From contig JAQXHC010000024.1 in NCBI GenBank assembly GCA_029007035.1, positions 26,098 to 90,097 of the forward strand: a DNA stretch of 64,000 nt, written 5' to 3'. The position numbers were made by a program, and so were the translations under genes. Source of the stretch: Oscillospiraceae bacterium. Its GTDB lineage: Bacteria > Bacillota > Clostridia > Oscillospirales > Ruminococcaceae. Positions 38,416 through 47,960 of this stretch are shown one piece after another. The notes beneath the pieces are model-generated. The model saw only the letters and a program-made list of their open reading frames with translations. It ran no database searches and was not told the origin of the DNA. Positions within the stretch are counted from its first letter, which is position 1. Each line of letters starts with the position of its first letter.

Positions 38416-38856
38416 ATGAGAATTCTAACAAATTCACCGGAGGAAACAATTGCTGCCGCCGAAAAACTCGGAGCTATGCTCGGTCCCGGAGATTTCATCG
38501 CATATAAAGGCGGACTCGGTGCAGGAAAAACTACCTTTACGCGCGGGATTGCCATAGGAATGGGACTGGGTGACAGCGTAACCTCGCCTACATTCGCACT
38601 GGTAAACGAGTATCACGGTGAAAAAATGTCGCTCTACCATTTTGATATGTACCGCATCAGCTCTGAAGAAGATCTGGAGTCTACGGGATTTTATGATTAT
38701 CCGTTTGAAGACAACGTTGCGGCGGTGGAATGGTCTGAGAATATCGAGAATTTTCTTCCGGAAAATACAATCTATATAACACTCAATCCCGTCGGTGACT
38801 GCGGCAGGGAAATAATCATAGAGGACGGTGGAAGATTTGCTTCTGCTTGGAATTGA
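38416..38856 (+). CDS. tsaE: tRNA threonylcarbamoyladenosine biosynthesis ATPase TsaE
   Basis: A 146-residue P-loop protein with GGLGAGKTTFTRG (Walker A near 36-48), SPTFALVNEY, and LYHFDMYR. TsaE is the ATPase that supports the TsaB-TsaD complex in making t6A37 of ANN-decoding tRNAs. It overlaps tsaB by 29 nt. TsaD and TsaC are not in the window. Confidence 0.95.
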   Translation: MRILTNSPEETIAAAEKLGAMLGPGDFIAYKGGLGAGKTTFTRGIAIGMGLGDSVTSPTFALVNEYHGEKMSLYHFDMYRISSEEDLESTGFYDYPFEDNVAAVEWSENIENFLPENTIYITLNPVGDCGREIIIEDGGRFASAWN

Positions 38857-39568
38857 TACGTCTGGAAAGAACGCATCGGCGGCAATTTTTGACAGTGAAA
38901 CAGAAATATTCTGTGCGCGAAAAACTGTTCACACGACCCGCACTCATTCGCAGATTATCATGCCAATGTGCATGGAACTGTTGAAAGAGTCGGATTTGCA
39001 GATGTCCGATATAAGCGCATTTGCGGCGGCCTCCGGGCCAGGCTCGTACACAGGACTCAGAATAGGAGTAGCTGCGGTAAAGGCAATGAGCTTTGCCCTC
39101 GGCTGCAAGTGCAGCGGAGTATCGACTCTTGAAGCTTCCGCATATAATAATGCGGAATATCAGGGGACGATTTGTACGATTATGAAAGCAAGAGCTGACC
39201 TTGTGTATACCTGTACCTACCGCAGTGACGGATATCAGCCTGTTCCGGTGACAGAGGAGCGGATTATAAGCCGAAGCGAGCTTGCTGAAGAGCTTGCATT
39301 CAGAGGAGAAAAGGCTTTGCTCTGCGGCGACGGAGCAGCAGATTTTTTCACTGAATACCGCTCGGCATCGTTTTTCATAGCGCCGCCCCATACAAGATTT
39401 CAGGACGCTTCGGGGGTATGTCTTGCGGCAATGGCACACGGATTTTATGATCCTGATGAACTTGAAGTTTCATATCTTCAGAAAGTTAAGGCAGAAAAAG
39501 ACCTTGAGAAAAAATCGGAGCAAGTTCCGAACGCGGACAGCAGCTCTGAGATTGGAGTAAAATTATGA
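38828..39568 (+). CDS. tsaB: tRNA threonylcarbamoyladenosine biosynthesis protein TsaB
   Basis: A 246-residue inactive ASKHA-fold partner of TsaD. The N-terminal LLGIDTSGKNASAAI and the SGPGSYTGLRIGVAAVK segment near 70 are diagnostic. Start is uncertain: GTG 38828 follows a close GAGG, TTG 38837 is the alternative and would give LLGIDTS closer to the N-terminus; both lie inside tsaE. The C-terminal ~25 residues are charged and variable. Overlaps rpiB by 4 nt. Confidence 0.92.
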   Translation: MEDLLLLGIDTSGKNASAAIFDSETEIFCARKTVHTTRTHSQIIMPMCMELLKESDLQMSDISAFAAASGPGSYTGLRIGVAAVKAMSFALGCKCSGVSTLEASAYNNAEYQGTICTIMKARADLVYTCTYRSDGYQPVPVTEERIISRSELAEELAFRGEKALLCGDGAADFFTEYRSASFFIAPPHTRFQDASGVCLAAMAHGFYDPDELEVSYLQKVKAEKDLEKKSEQVPNADSSSEIGVKL

Positions 39569-40002
39569 TAGCAATAGGATGTGACCATGCAGGCTGTGAA
39601 CTGAAAAAAGCTGTAATCGATACACTTACAGAAAAGGGCTTTCAGTTTGTTGATTTGGGCTGCGACGGAACGCCCTGCGACTACCCCGTGATAGCTGAGG
39701 CGGTATGTGCAAAAGTTCTTTCGGGCAGCTGTGAAAAGGGAATTCTGATATGCGGTACAGGCATAGGAATGTCTATTGCAGCGAATAAGTTCAAGGGAAT
39801 CAGAGCGGCTCTGTGTTCAGACTCGTTTTCCGCAAAGTTTACGCGTCTGCACAACAACTCTAACGTAATGTGCATGGGAGCGAGAGTGCTCGGAACTGGA
39901 CTTGCCTGTGAGCTTGCAGAAATATTCGTTACAACCGAATTTGAGGGCGGACGTCATCAGCGGCGTATCGACCTTATAACCGAAATCGAAAACAAAAACT
40001 AA
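39565..40002 (+). CDS. rpiB: ribose 5-phosphate isomerase B
   Basis: A 145-residue RpiB/LacAB-family isomerase interconverting ribulose and ribose 5-phosphates. The N-terminal [14 protein letters not shown], the catalytic Cys in [15 protein letters not shown] near 65-78 and [13 protein letters not shown] near 97-110 are typical. ATGA overlap with tsaB. Product feeds PRPP formation, which the next gene (upp) uses. Confidence 0.96.
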   Translation: MIAIGCDHAGCELKKAVIDTLTEKGFQFVDLGCDGTPCDYPVIAEAVCAKVLSGSCEKGILICGTGIGMSIAANKFKGIRAALCSDSFSAKFTRLHNNSNVMCMGARVLGTGLACELAEIFVTTEFEGGRHQRRIDLITEIENKN

Positions 40003-40015
40003 AAGGAGAATAATT

Positions 40016-40645
40016 ATGGCAGATTTACATATTATCGATCATCCGCTGGTACAGCACAAAATATCGCTTATGCGCGACAAAAACACAGGTTCAAAGGAAT
40101 TCAGGGAGCTTGTTTCCGAGACTTCAATGTTTATTTGTTATGAAGCTACAAGAGACCTGCCGCTTAAAGAAATCGAGCTTGAAACTCCTGTTGCTATTGC
40201 AAAGACAAAAATAATCTCAGGAAGAAAGCTTGCGTTCGTACCGATCCTGCGTGCCGGACTGGGCATGGTTGAAGGCGTTACAGAGCTTGTTCCTGCCGCG
40301 AAAATCGGACATATCGGAATTTTCCGCGACCCTGGCTCAAAGGAACCGGTTGAGTATTACATTAAAATGCCAGACGATATTGCCGAGCGCGATGTAATCA
40401 TAGTGGACCCGATGCTTGCAACGGGAAATTCTGCGTGTATGGCAATTTCAGAGCTAAAAAAGCTTGGCGTGAAGAATATCAAGTTCATGTGCATAATAAG
40501 CTCTCCGGAGGGTGTTGAGAATGTCCGTACAGCCCACCCCGACGTTGATATATACACCGGTGTTGTGGATAAGTGCCTTAATGACGATAAGTTCATCGTT
40601 CCGGGCGTCGGAGATGCAGGCGACAGAATTTTCGGTACAAAATAA
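40016..40645 (+). CDS. upp: uracil phosphoribosyltransferase
   Basis: A 209-residue pyrimidine salvage enzyme (uracil + PRPP to UMP). The PRPP loop is [11 protein letters not shown] near 130 and the uracil-binding C-terminus is [20 protein letters not shown] site; 13 nt after rpiB. Followed by a hairpin. Confidence 0.97.
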   Translation: MADLHIIDHPLVQHKISLMRDKNTGSKEFRELVSETSMFICYEATRDLPLKEIELETPVAIAKTKIISGRKLAFVPILRAGLGMVEGVTELVPAAKIGHIGIFRDPGSKEPVEYYIKMPDDIAERDVIIVDPMLATGNSACMAISELKKLGVKNIKFMCIISSPEGVENVRTAHPDVDIYTGVVDKCLNDDKFIVPGVGDAGDRIFGTK

Positions 40646-40653
40646 TATTAATA

Positions 40654-40692
40654 TCGGGGACGAAGCAAATTCGTCCCCGAAGCTTACTTTAT
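40654..40692 (+). terminator. hairpin after upp, weak terminator
   Basis: TCGGGGACGAA (40654-40664) pairs perfectly with TTCGTCCCCGA (40670-40680), loop GCAAA. The tail AGCTTACTTTATTTTAC is T-rich but interrupted, so termination may be partial and the exchanger gene may be read through. Confidence 0.6.
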
Positions 40693-40710
40693 TTTACAGA
40701 GGTTGATTCA

Positions 40711-41646
40711 ATGAATTATCTATTACTTGCCGCAGGATTTGTGCTGTTGATAAAAGGTGCTGATTTTTTTGTTGACGGAAGTGCAGCGTTGGCGAAGCGC
40801 ATGAAAGTTCCGTCGCTGATTATCGGGCTTACAGTCGTCGCAATGGGGACAAGCCTGCCCGAGTGCTCAGTCAGCGTCAGTGCGTCGCTTCAGAATAAAA
40901 ACGAGCTTGCCGTTGCGAATGCAGTTGGGTCTAATATATTTAACTTGATGGCTATATGCGGACTCTGTGCATTGTTCTGTCCGCTTGCTGTTCAGAAATC
41001 AACGCTGAAAAAGGAGTTCCCGTTTTCGATAATAGCGGCAGCAATTCTTATGGGACTTGGTGTATCGGGAATGGTTCTCGGACACGTTGACGGTGTAATT
41101 CTTCTGGTATTTTTCGCTTTATTTATAGCATATATGATCTATTCGGCTTTGAGTGCGAGGAAGAATTCCGAAAATTGCAATGAGGATGAATATAAAACTC
41201 TCCCAGCCTGGCGGTGTCTGCTTTATATAGTCGGAGGAGCAGCGGCTATTGCGTTCGGAGGAAGTCTTGTAGTTGATTCTGCATCAGCAATAGCAGCGCA
41301 TTTTGGTCTTTCGGACAACCTTATCGGACTTACGGTGGTTGCGTTCGGAACGAGTCTGCCGGAGCTTGTGACATCGGTTGTTGCAGCGCGAAAAAATGAA
41401 ATGGATATGGCTCTCGGAAACGTAATCGGCTCAAACATTTTCAACGTTCTGTTCGTTCTTGGAATTGCCGCAGCAATTTCACCGATCACCTTTATTACAG
41501 AAAATATCATCGATACTATATTGTTTATTGCTATGAGTATAATGGTACTGGTATTCTGTATTCCAAAGAAGAAGCTTGTCCGTTGGCAGGGACTGATTAT
41601 GCTTATTGTCTATACTGCATATGTTGTATATATTTGCAAGAGATAA
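40711..41646 (+). CDS. CaCA-family calcium/sodium exchanger (YrbG-like)
   Basis: A 311-residue membrane antiporter with about ten transmembrane helices. The two inverted alpha repeats are clear: GLTVVAMGTSLPECSVS and VGSNIFNLM in the first half, GLTVVAFGTSLPELVTS and IGSNIFNVL in the second; the Glu in each GTSLPE binds the cation. A hydrophilic loop (about 148-166) joins the halves. It likely exports Ca2+ in exchange for Na+ or H+. It stands after the upp hairpin with a weak GAGGTTG site. Confidence 0.93.
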   Translation: MNYLLLAAGFVLLIKGADFFVDGSAALAKRMKVPSLIIGLTVVAMGTSLPECSVSVSASLQNKNELAVANAVGSNIFNLMAICGLCALFCPLAVQKSTLKKEFPFSIIAAAILMGLGVSGMVLGHVDGVILLVFFALFIAYMIYSALSARKNSENCNEDEYKTLPAWRCLLYIVGGAAAIAFGGSLVVDSASAIAAHFGLSDNLIGLTVVAFGTSLPELVTSVVAARKNEMDMALGNVIGSNIFNVLFVLGIAAAISPITFITENIIDTILFIAMSIMVLVFCIPKKKLVRWQGLIMLIVYTAYVVYICKR

Positions 41647-41712
41647 ATAGTAAGGGTTTACTTATTATTTTTGCCCCTGTATCTCACTTGTTATAAGTCG
41701 TACTTTTGATTA

Positions 41713-42312
41713 TTAATTGCTTCCTTTAATCCGTGACCACATAATAATAATTGCCTGACCCGGAATTCCGAGGGTATAAATCAGCGGAATATTATGACCG
41801 CATATGAGCACGGATATATGAGCTGTTGCGAGAATAGTCCACATAAGAATCGAAATGATAATAAAATTGCGCCGCTTATTGAACCAGAGCGTATTGAAAA
41901 TCAGCCAGACAATCATCGAAACAGGCACAGCATATGCAAATATGAGATACTGTGCATTTGAATCAGAAAACAGGTGAATCACAAAAAAGACTATAGCCGC
42001 TACAAGCCATACAAGAAGAATGCACATACCTGTAATAAAGCCGTGATTCCGATGTTTTGTCTGTCTGACTTCTTTTGAAATTACAGGCGGCTCAACGTTA
42101 TGTTCCTCAGTAATTAGATAGTCCACAGTTACGCCGAAGAGATCGGCGATTTCCTTCAGCACAGTAATATCCGGAATTGATGCACCACGCTCCCATTTGG
42201 AAATTGCCTTGTCGGTGTAGTTCAGCCGTTCGGCAAGCTCTGCCTGAGTTATGCCTCCGCGTCTTCGCAGTTCTATGATATTTTTCGCGATGATAAGCTT
42301 GATATCTTCCAT
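41713..42312 (-). CDS. XRE-type DNA-binding protein with C-terminal membrane helices
   Basis: A 199-residue protein: an N-terminal helix-turn-helix of the Cro/C1 type (residues about 5-62, TQAELAERLNYTDKAISKWERG is the recognition region), a short linker, then four hydrophobic helices (about 92-112, 121-141, 147-165, 171-190). This layout is common in Clostridia and suggests a membrane-tethered regulator, perhaps of envelope state. Targets unknown. It has its own promoter and faces the exchanger gene tail to tail. Confidence 0.85.
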   Translation of the reverse strand: MEDIKLIIAKNIIELRRRGGITQAELAERLNYTDKAISKWERGASIPDITVLKEIADLFGVTVDYLITEEHNVEPPVISKEVRQTKHRNHGFITGMCILLVWLVAAIVFFVIHLFSDSNAQYLIFAYAVPVSMIVWLIFNTLWFNKRRNFIIISILMWTILATAHISVLICGHNIPLIYTLGIPGQAIIIMWSRIKGSN

Positions 42313-42343
42313 TATTTATACCTCAGTATGATTATTCAAATAT

Positions 42344-42372
42344 ATTGTATCATATTTTTCTGACTTTGGCAA
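42344..42372 (-). promoter_or_regulatory. sigma-A promoter of the XRE gene
   Basis: Minus strand: TTGCCA (42367-42372), 17 bp, TACAAT (42344-42349), about 30 bp before the ATG at 42312. Confidence 0.65.
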
Positions 42373-42540
42373 CTGTAAAAAAATAAATTATATCTGAGCA
42401 ATAGTATAATCAATGGTATTACATTATTGATTTTAAATGGTTAATTCTAAAAAATTGTATATATCTGAGTGTAACCGGTTAGAACATGACTTTGAATCGG
42501 AAAACTCTTATGAATTTTTAGAAAATATTTGCATAAGTAC

Positions 42541-42569
42541 TTGAAAAAAATCTCAGAATAGTGTAAAAT
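42541..42569 (+). promoter_or_regulatory. sigma-A promoter of pgk
   Basis: TTGAAA (42541-42546), 17 bp, TAAAAT (42564-42569), about 70 nt upstream of the pgk ATG. The remainder of the 328-bp gap is AT-rich with no gene. Confidence 0.65.
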
Positions 42570-42640
42570 GGTAATGTAGGCTGTTAAGTATTTAACAGCA
42601 CGCTATGAAAAGTATTTTATAACGAAAGGATGTCATTAAA

Positions 42641-43861
42641 ATGGCAGGATTAAACAAGGTTACCGTAGAGGATATTGATGTTAAGGGCAAAAAGGTACTC
42701 GTAAGAGTAGATTTCAACGTTCCGCTTAAGGACGGCGTTATCACAAATGATAACAGAATTCAGGCTGCCCTCCCCACAATCAATAAGCTCGTTGAGAACG
42801 GAGCTAAGGTTGTTCTTTGTTCACATCTCGGCAAGCCGAAGAATGGTCCGGAGGATAAGTTCTCGCTTGCACCGGCTGCTGCAAGACTTGCAGAGCTTGT
42901 AAATACAAAGGTTATATTCGCTAAGGATGATGCCGTTGTCGGCGAAAATGCTAAAAAGGCTGTTGCAGAAATGGCAGATGGCGAAATTGTTGTTCTTGAG
43001 AATACAAGATTCCGCGGAGCAGAAGAAACAAAGAACGGAGAGGAATTTGCTAAGGAACTCGCAGAGCTCGTTGACAATCAGGTATTCGTTATGGACGCTT
43101 TCGGCTCAGCTCACAGAGCTCACGCTTCAACAGCAGGCGTTACAAAGTTTGTTAAGGAAACTGCTGTCGGCTATCTCATGCAGAAAGAGATCAAATATCT
43201 CGGCAATGCAGTTGAGGTTCCCGAAAGACCTTTCGTTGCAATTCTCGGCGGCGCAAAGGTTGCCGATAAGCTCAATGTAATCTCAAACCTTCTTGAGAAG
43301 TGCGATACACTCATTATCGGCGGCGGTATGGCTTATACATTTATCAAGGCTAACGGCGGTTCAATCGGTACATCGCTGGTTGATGACGAAAAGCTTGACT
43401 ACTGCAAGGAAATGCTTGCAAAGGCTGAAAAGCTCGGCAAGAAGATACTTCTTCCCGTTGATACAGCTGTTGCAGCTGAATTCCCGAATCCTATCGATGC
43501 TGAGATTACTGTCGAGAACGTTGATTCAGACAAGATTCCGGGCGATAAAATGGGACTTGACATCGGCGAAAAGACACAGAAGCTCTTTGCTGATGCTGTT
43601 AAGACAGCAAAAACTGTTGTTTGGAACGGACCTATGGGTGTATTTGAGAATCCCGTACTTGCAAAGGGTACAATTGCTGTAGCAAAGGCACTTGCAGAGA
43701 CAGACGCTACAACAATCATCGGCGGCGGCGACTCGGCAGCAGCAGTTATGCAGCTCGGATTTGCCGACAAGATGAGCCACATCTCAACAGGCGGCGGCGC
43801 ATCCCTTGAATATCTTGAAGGAAAGGTTCTTCCCGGCGTAGCTGTAATCGCTGAAAAGTAA
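42641..43861 (+). CDS. pgk: phosphoglycerate kinase
   Basis: A 406-residue glycolytic kinase (1,3-bisphosphoglycerate + ADP to 3-phosphoglycerate + ATP). Motifs: [11 protein letters not shown] near 22, SHLGKPKNG near 63, NTRFRGAEE near 114, the [10 protein letters not shown] hinge region near 205 and the GGGDSAAAV nucleotide loop near 365. AAAGGATG site. Codon use is strongly biased to a small set (AAG, GTT, GCA), as for a highly expressed gene. Confidence 0.98.
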   Translation: MAGLNKVTVEDIDVKGKKVLVRVDFNVPLKDGVITNDNRIQAALPTINKLVENGAKVVLCSHLGKPKNGPEDKFSLAPAAARLAELVNTKVIFAKDDAVVGENAKKAVAEMADGEIVVLENTRFRGAEETKNGEEFAKELAELVDNQVFVMDAFGSAHRAHASTAGVTKFVKETAVGYLMQKEIKYLGNAVEVPERPFVAILGGAKVADKLNVISNLLEKCDTLIIGGGMAYTFIKANGGSIGTSLVDDEKLDYCKEMLAKAEKLGKKILLPVDTAVAAEFPNPIDAEITVENVDSDKIPGDKMGLDIGEKTQKLFADAVKTAKTVVWNGPMGVFENPVLAKGTIAVAKALAETDATTIIGGGDSAAAVMQLGFADKMSHISTGGGASLEYLEGKVLPGVAVIAEK

Positions 43862-43883
43862 ACAGCGAGTTGCTTCAGACGAT

Positions 43884-43950
43884 TCCCCCACCTGATTTAT
43901 CCGTTTTTCAGGCAGATGAATCCGACCTCCCCCAAGGGAGGTGGGTGAGA
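43884..43950 (+). repeat. palindromic intergenic element after pgk
   Basis: ACCTCCC (43925-43931) pairs with GGGAGGT (43936-43942), loop CCAA. CCCACCT (43887-43893) can instead pair with AGGTGGG (43939-43945), and CCTGA (43891-43895) with TCAGG (43908-43912), so there are mutually exclusive folds. No run of T's follows, so it is not a normal terminator. It looks like a dispersed palindromic element or an RNA-processing site; no second copy is in this window. Confidence 0.5.
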
Positions 43951-44016
43951 ATGTTATAAGATAAGAAATGGGGCGGATAGGGATATTCGCCCTTATTCTC
44001 GACAGGAGAAAATGAC

Positions 44017-44700
44017 ATGGGATTATTGAAAAAGGTGCTGTACAAGCTTTCAGGTACAAGTGAGGAGCTCCAGCGTATCTATGTTGAAAAAGGTGTGTGT
44101 GATGAATATATTGAGTGCTATAAGAAATTGCACAATAAACCGACCAAGCTTGACAGGATCACTGTTGCGGATTTTCTTATATATGTCGGAAGATACGAAG
44201 AAGCTGAGGGCGTCCTGGACAGGGTGAAAAGTTCAATTTTAGACGATGACGATATAAAGACACTTTATAATTTTGAGCTTATGTATCTGTACATTCTTAC
44301 CGGGCGCAGAGAAGAAGCAAATAATATTTATCTTAAATACCGCAAGCTGTTCGACGTATATTTCAGTTCACGCCTTCGCAGCAATGTGTCCGTCGTGTAC
44401 TACGACAATGCTGCTGTGCTTGCGGCTCTGAACGGAAACGAGCAGGCAGCAATCAACTTTCATTCCCTTGTTGAACGCTGGTCTGAAAAATACGACGAAA
44501 CCAAAATAATGCCTCGTATTTCATACGTAAACATTCTTTATGCGTTTGGCAGAAAGGACGAGGCTGACGAAGAATATGAAGCCGTGAAGAAGATAATCAA
44601 TGATTTCAGCGGCTATAAAACCGATTGGCAGAAGGAGAGCTTCCTCAGAACGCTTGAAAGGTCAAAAATATTCTATTCGTATTCGCTGAGAAATATCTGA
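44017..44700 (+). CDS. TPR-like helical repeat protein of unknown function
   Basis: A 227-residue soluble, almost wholly helical protein. Residues about 45-75 (RITVADFLIYVGRYEEAEGVL), 85-115 and 170-190 (INILYAFGRKDEADEEYEAV-like) fit the TPR pattern of small and aromatic residues. There is no signal peptide or catalytic motif. It lies between pgk and tpiA, so it may be co-expressed with glycolysis genes. GACAGGAG site. I do not know its function. Confidence 0.7.
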   Translation: MGLLKKVLYKLSGTSEELQRIYVEKGVCDEYIECYKKLHNKPTKLDRITVADFLIYVGRYEEAEGVLDRVKSSILDDDDIKTLYNFELMYLYILTGRREEANNIYLKYRKLFDVYFSSRLRSNVSVVYYDNAAVLAALNGNEQAAINFHSLVERWSEKYDETKIMPRISYVNILYAFGRKDEADEEYEAVKKIINDFSGYKTDWQKESFLRTLERSKIFYSYSLRNI

Positions 44701-44785
44701 CAGATTAAAAACGAGGCTGCCGATATGATTTTCGGCAGATAAATACCACATAAAAATATACATTTTTATTAAGGAGTTAATTAAC

Positions 44786-45562
44786 ATGAACAAGTCAACA
44801 AGAAAAGCAATTATTGCAGGAAACTGGAAAATGAACAAGACAAGACCGGAGGCAAAGGAGCTTCTTGAAGCAATCAAACCTCTTGTAGCAAACGCAGACG
44901 GCAATGTAGAGGTAATTGCCTGTGTTCCTTTCACAAACCTTGAAACTGCGATCAATGCAACAGCAGGTTCGAACGTAAAAATCGGCGCAGAGAACGTACA
45001 CTTTGAAAAGAGCGGTGCTTTCACAGGTGAGATTTCCGCTGATATGCTCGTTGAGCTTGGTGTAGAGTATGTAGTTATTGGTCACAGTGAGAGACGTCAG
45101 TATTTCGGCGAGACAGACGAAACTGTAAATAAGAGAACAATCGCTGCTCTCAATGCAGGTCTGAAGCCAATTGTCTGCGTTGGTGAGCTGAAGTGGGAGC
45201 GTCAGTGCAATATCACAGAGGAAATAATTGCACGTCAGATCAAGCTTGATCTCTGGTCACTCACAGCTGAGCAGGTTAAGAACACCGTAATCGCTTATGA
45301 GCCGGTTTGGGCTATCGGAACCGGTCTTACAGCTACTCCCGAACAGGCTGAGGAGGTTTGCGGATTTATCCGTGCAACAATCGCTAAGCTTTACGACGAG
45401 GCAACAGCTCAGGCTGTAACAATTCAGTACGGCGGCTCAATGAATGCTAAAAACTGCGCAGAGCTTCTTGCTAAGCCCAACATCGACGGCGGACTTATCG
45501 GCGGAGCTTCACTCAAGGCAGAGGACTTCAATACAATTGTTCAGGCTGCAGTTAACGGCTGA
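44786..45562 (+). CDS. tpiA: triosephosphate isomerase
   Basis: A 258-residue (beta/alpha)8 enzyme interconverting DHAP and glyceraldehyde 3-phosphate. Catalytic residues: Lys in GNWKMNK near 14, His in VIGHSERR near 100 and Glu in AYEPVWAIGTG near 170; the phosphate loop is YGGSMNAKN near 215. AAGGAG site. Followed 80 bp later by a membrane-protein gene after a GGGAGAC/GTCTCCC hairpin (45591-45611) without a T run. Confidence 0.98.
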   Translation: MNKSTRKAIIAGNWKMNKTRPEAKELLEAIKPLVANADGNVEVIACVPFTNLETAINATAGSNVKIGAENVHFEKSGAFTGEISADMLVELGVEYVVIGHSERRQYFGETDETVNKRTIAALNAGLKPIVCVGELKWERQCNITEEIIARQIKLDLWSLTAEQVKNTVIAYEPVWAIGTGLTATPEQAEEVCGFIRATIAKLYDEATAQAVTIQYGGSMNAKNCAELLAKPNIDGGLIGGASLKAEDFNTIVQAAVNG

Positions 45563-45642
45563 TTTATTTTCACTTGCAGGGGGAGACACTTGTGGTCTCC
45601 CGTGCTTGTATTATCATAAATGACTCGTAAAGGAGGCATATC

Positions 45643-46314
45643 ATGTCTGAAGGTGAAAAGGTTCGGCATGAGATCTCCAAATGGCGAAAGGTCGATATTC
45701 TTGCACCAATTCTAATTCTTGTTTTTTCATGCTTTTCTGCAGCTTATCCGTATTATCAGATTCTGATGTTAGTTGCAATACCTTTTCTGCTTGTGATAGT
45801 TTTTATCCGTCCTCTTTATTATAAAGATAACAAACATGGTAAGGCATTTAAAAACGCTGTGACTGTAATAAGAATTATAGGTTATACTGTAGTCGTATCA
45901 GCCGTTATCCTTCCATTTACGATGAATAACAGCTGGAAATGGTATTATCCGGTTCAAAAGCTAATATACAGCGTGGATGCGAAAACAGAACAGTTTTTGC
46001 CTGATCATATACCTGAAAATGCAGAAAATTATAAAGTTATATTTTGCCGTTCCGGTTTTCCGGGAGCTTCCAGAATTGAAATGAGTTTCTTTACTGACAG
46101 CAAGACTCTTGCTGAGTATCGTGACAAGGCAATCGAAAATGGTGCGGCATCCGGCAGCGAAAAGGTCAGCAAGAATCGTTGGTACGCTGAAATGGAAGAA
46201 CAAGGCATTCCTTATGAACAAGCTGAATATTACTTTTATCCTGATGAAAATGAATATTCTCCAAAAGTATATATTCTTGAAGAAACAACAGGCTATGTGA
46301 AAATTTATTATTAA
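45643..46314 (+). CDS. membrane protein of unknown function
   Basis: A 223-residue protein with three hydrophobic segments in the N-terminal half (about 19-38, 41-58, 75-95) and a soluble C-terminal domain of ~120 residues rich in Tyr, Glu and Asp, ending in KIYY. The C-terminal part probably faces outside. AAAGGAGG site. It sits between tpiA and gpmI but no family is recognised. Confidence 0.65.
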   Translation: MSEGEKVRHEISKWRKVDILAPILILVFSCFSAAYPYYQILMLVAIPFLLVIVFIRPLYYKDNKHGKAFKNAVTVIRIIGYTVVVSAVILPFTMNNSWKWYYPVQKLIYSVDAKTEQFLPDHIPENAENYKVIFCRSGFPGASRIEMSFFTDSKTLAEYRDKAIENGAASGSEKVSKNRWYAEMEEQGIPYEQAEYYFYPDENEYSPKVYILEETTGYVKIYY

Positions 46315-46365
46315 ATCTGATTTATATCAGTATTGCAGCTAAATTAATTTGAAAGGATTAAAATT

Positions 46366-47880
46366 ATGGCAAAAAAACCTGTAGCTCTTATCATTATGGA
46401 CGGCTTCGGCTATAATCCCGAGGATTACGGCAATGCGATCAGAGCCGCCCAAACACCAAATATTGACAAATATATGCAGGGTCCACACACTATAATCGGT
46501 GCGAGCGGACTTGACGTGGGACTTCCTGACGGACAGATGGGAAACTCAGAGGTAGGTCATACAAATATCGGCGCAGGACGAATTGTCTATCAGATGCTTG
46601 TGAAGATTTCCAAGTCAATCAAGGATGGCGATTTCTTCGAGAACAAGGCACTTGTTGCGGCAATGGAGAACTGCAGGACTAAGGGAAGTGCACTGCACCT
46701 TATGGGACTTTTGTCGCCGGGCGGCGTTCACAGCCACATGGAGCACCTTTACGGACTTCTTGAAATGGCTAAGAAGAACGGTCTCGATAAGGTTTATGTT
46801 CATGCATTCCTTGACGGACGTGACGTTCCTCCGTCATCAGCGGCAGAGTACATGGAAGAAGCCGTTGCCGAAATGAATAAAATCGGCATTGGCAAGGTTG
46901 GCGTAATCAGCGGACGTTTCTACGCAATGGACAGAGACAATGCATGGGATAGAGTTGAAAAGGCTTATGATGCGCTTGTTCTTGGCGAGGGAGTCAAGGA
47001 AAACGATCCTGTTCAGGCGATAAAGAACTCCTACGCTAACGGAGTAACCGACGAGTTCATGCTCCCTGCGGTTGTATGTGACGACGCGAAAATCAAGGCT
47101 GATGACAGCGTAATTTTCTTCAATTTCCGTCCGGATCGTGCAAGACAGCTTACACGTGCCTTTGTTGACCCTGAGTTCACAGGCTTTGAAAGAAAGAACG
47201 GATATTTCCCGGTACATTTTGTATGTATGGCTCAGTATGACGCGTCTATGCCGAATGTATCCGTAGCATTCCCGCCTGAGCAGCTTACAATGACAATGGG
47301 AGAATATCTCAGCAAAATGGGTAAGACTCAGCTCCGAATTGCCGAGACTCAGAAGTACGCGCACGTTACGTTCTTCTTCAACGGCGGCGAGGAAAAACAG
47401 TTTGAGGGTGAGGACAGAATCCTCATAAAGTCCCCTGACGTTGAAACTTTTGATATGAAACCTGAAATGAGTGCGTTTGAAGTTACTGATGCTGTTGTGG
47501 ACGCAATCAACTCCGATAAGTACGATGTAATTATTCTCAACTACGCAAACTGTGATATGGTTGGACATACGGGTATTTTCGATGCCGCCAAGACCGCTGT
47601 TGAGGCTGTTGATACCTGCGTAGGAAGAATGGTTGATGCAATTCTTGCCAAGGGCGGAGCGGCTCTCATTACCGCCGACCATGGTAATGCCGACAAGATG
47701 TATGAGCCTGACGGAGCGCCGTTTACAGCTCATACTACAAATCCGGTACCGCTTATGGTTGTCGGATATGACTGTGAGCTTTGCGAGGGTGGAGTACTTG
47801 CCGACCTTGCACCTACAATGCTTAAAATCATGGAAATTCCTCAGCCTGCTGAAATGACAGGAAAGTCTCTTATTAAGTAA
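46366..47880 (+). CDS. gpmI: cofactor-independent phosphoglycerate mutase
   Basis: A 504-residue alkaline-phosphatase-fold enzyme converting 3- to 2-phosphoglycerate using two Mn2+ ions. Metal and phosphoserine motifs: IMDGFGY at the N-terminus, the nucleophile Ser in MGNSEVGHTNIGAG near 61-74, FLDGRDVPPSSA near 149, NFRPDRARQLTRA near 252, DMVGHTG near 397 and ITADHGNADKMY near 444. AAAGGA site. Strong terminator after the stop. Confidence 0.98.
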   Translation: MAKKPVALIIMDGFGYNPEDYGNAIRAAQTPNIDKYMQGPHTIIGASGLDVGLPDGQMGNSEVGHTNIGAGRIVYQMLVKISKSIKDGDFFENKALVAAMENCRTKGSALHLMGLLSPGGVHSHMEHLYGLLEMAKKNGLDKVYVHAFLDGRDVPPSSAAEYMEEAVAEMNKIGIGKVGVISGRFYAMDRDNAWDRVEKAYDALVLGEGVKENDPVQAIKNSYANGVTDEFMLPAVVCDDAKIKADDSVIFFNFRPDRARQLTRAFVDPEFTGFERKNGYFPVHFVCMAQYDASMPNVSVAFPPEQLTMTMGEYLSKMGKTQLRIAETQKYAHVTFFFNGGEEKQFEGEDRILIKSPDVETFDMKPEMSAFEVTDAVVDAINSDKYDVIILNYANCDMVGHTGIFDAAKTAVEAVDTCVGRMVDAILAKGGAALITADHGNADKMYEPDGAPFTAHTTNPVPLMVVGYDCELCEGGVLADLAPTMLKIMEIPQPAEMTGKSLIK

Positions 47881-47903
47881 GCCTATAGGAAATCCAATAA
47901 TTA

Positions 47904-47942
47904 AACCGCCCGTAAGAAATATCCTTACGGGCGGTATTTTAT
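47904..47942. terminator. terminator between gpmI and the spore protein gene
   Basis: ACCGCCCGTAAG pairs with CTTACGGGCGGT (47904-47935), loop AAATATC, then ATTTTATT. Also placed to stop the minus-strand gene ending at 47961. Confidence 0.88.
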
Positions 47943-47960
47943 TATCGATTGGAAATGCTT

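Noticed and set aside
46837..47733. Minus-strand frame (298 codons) inside gpmI
   Set aside because: Antisense to a complete phosphoglycerate mutase; composition typical of a shadow frame.
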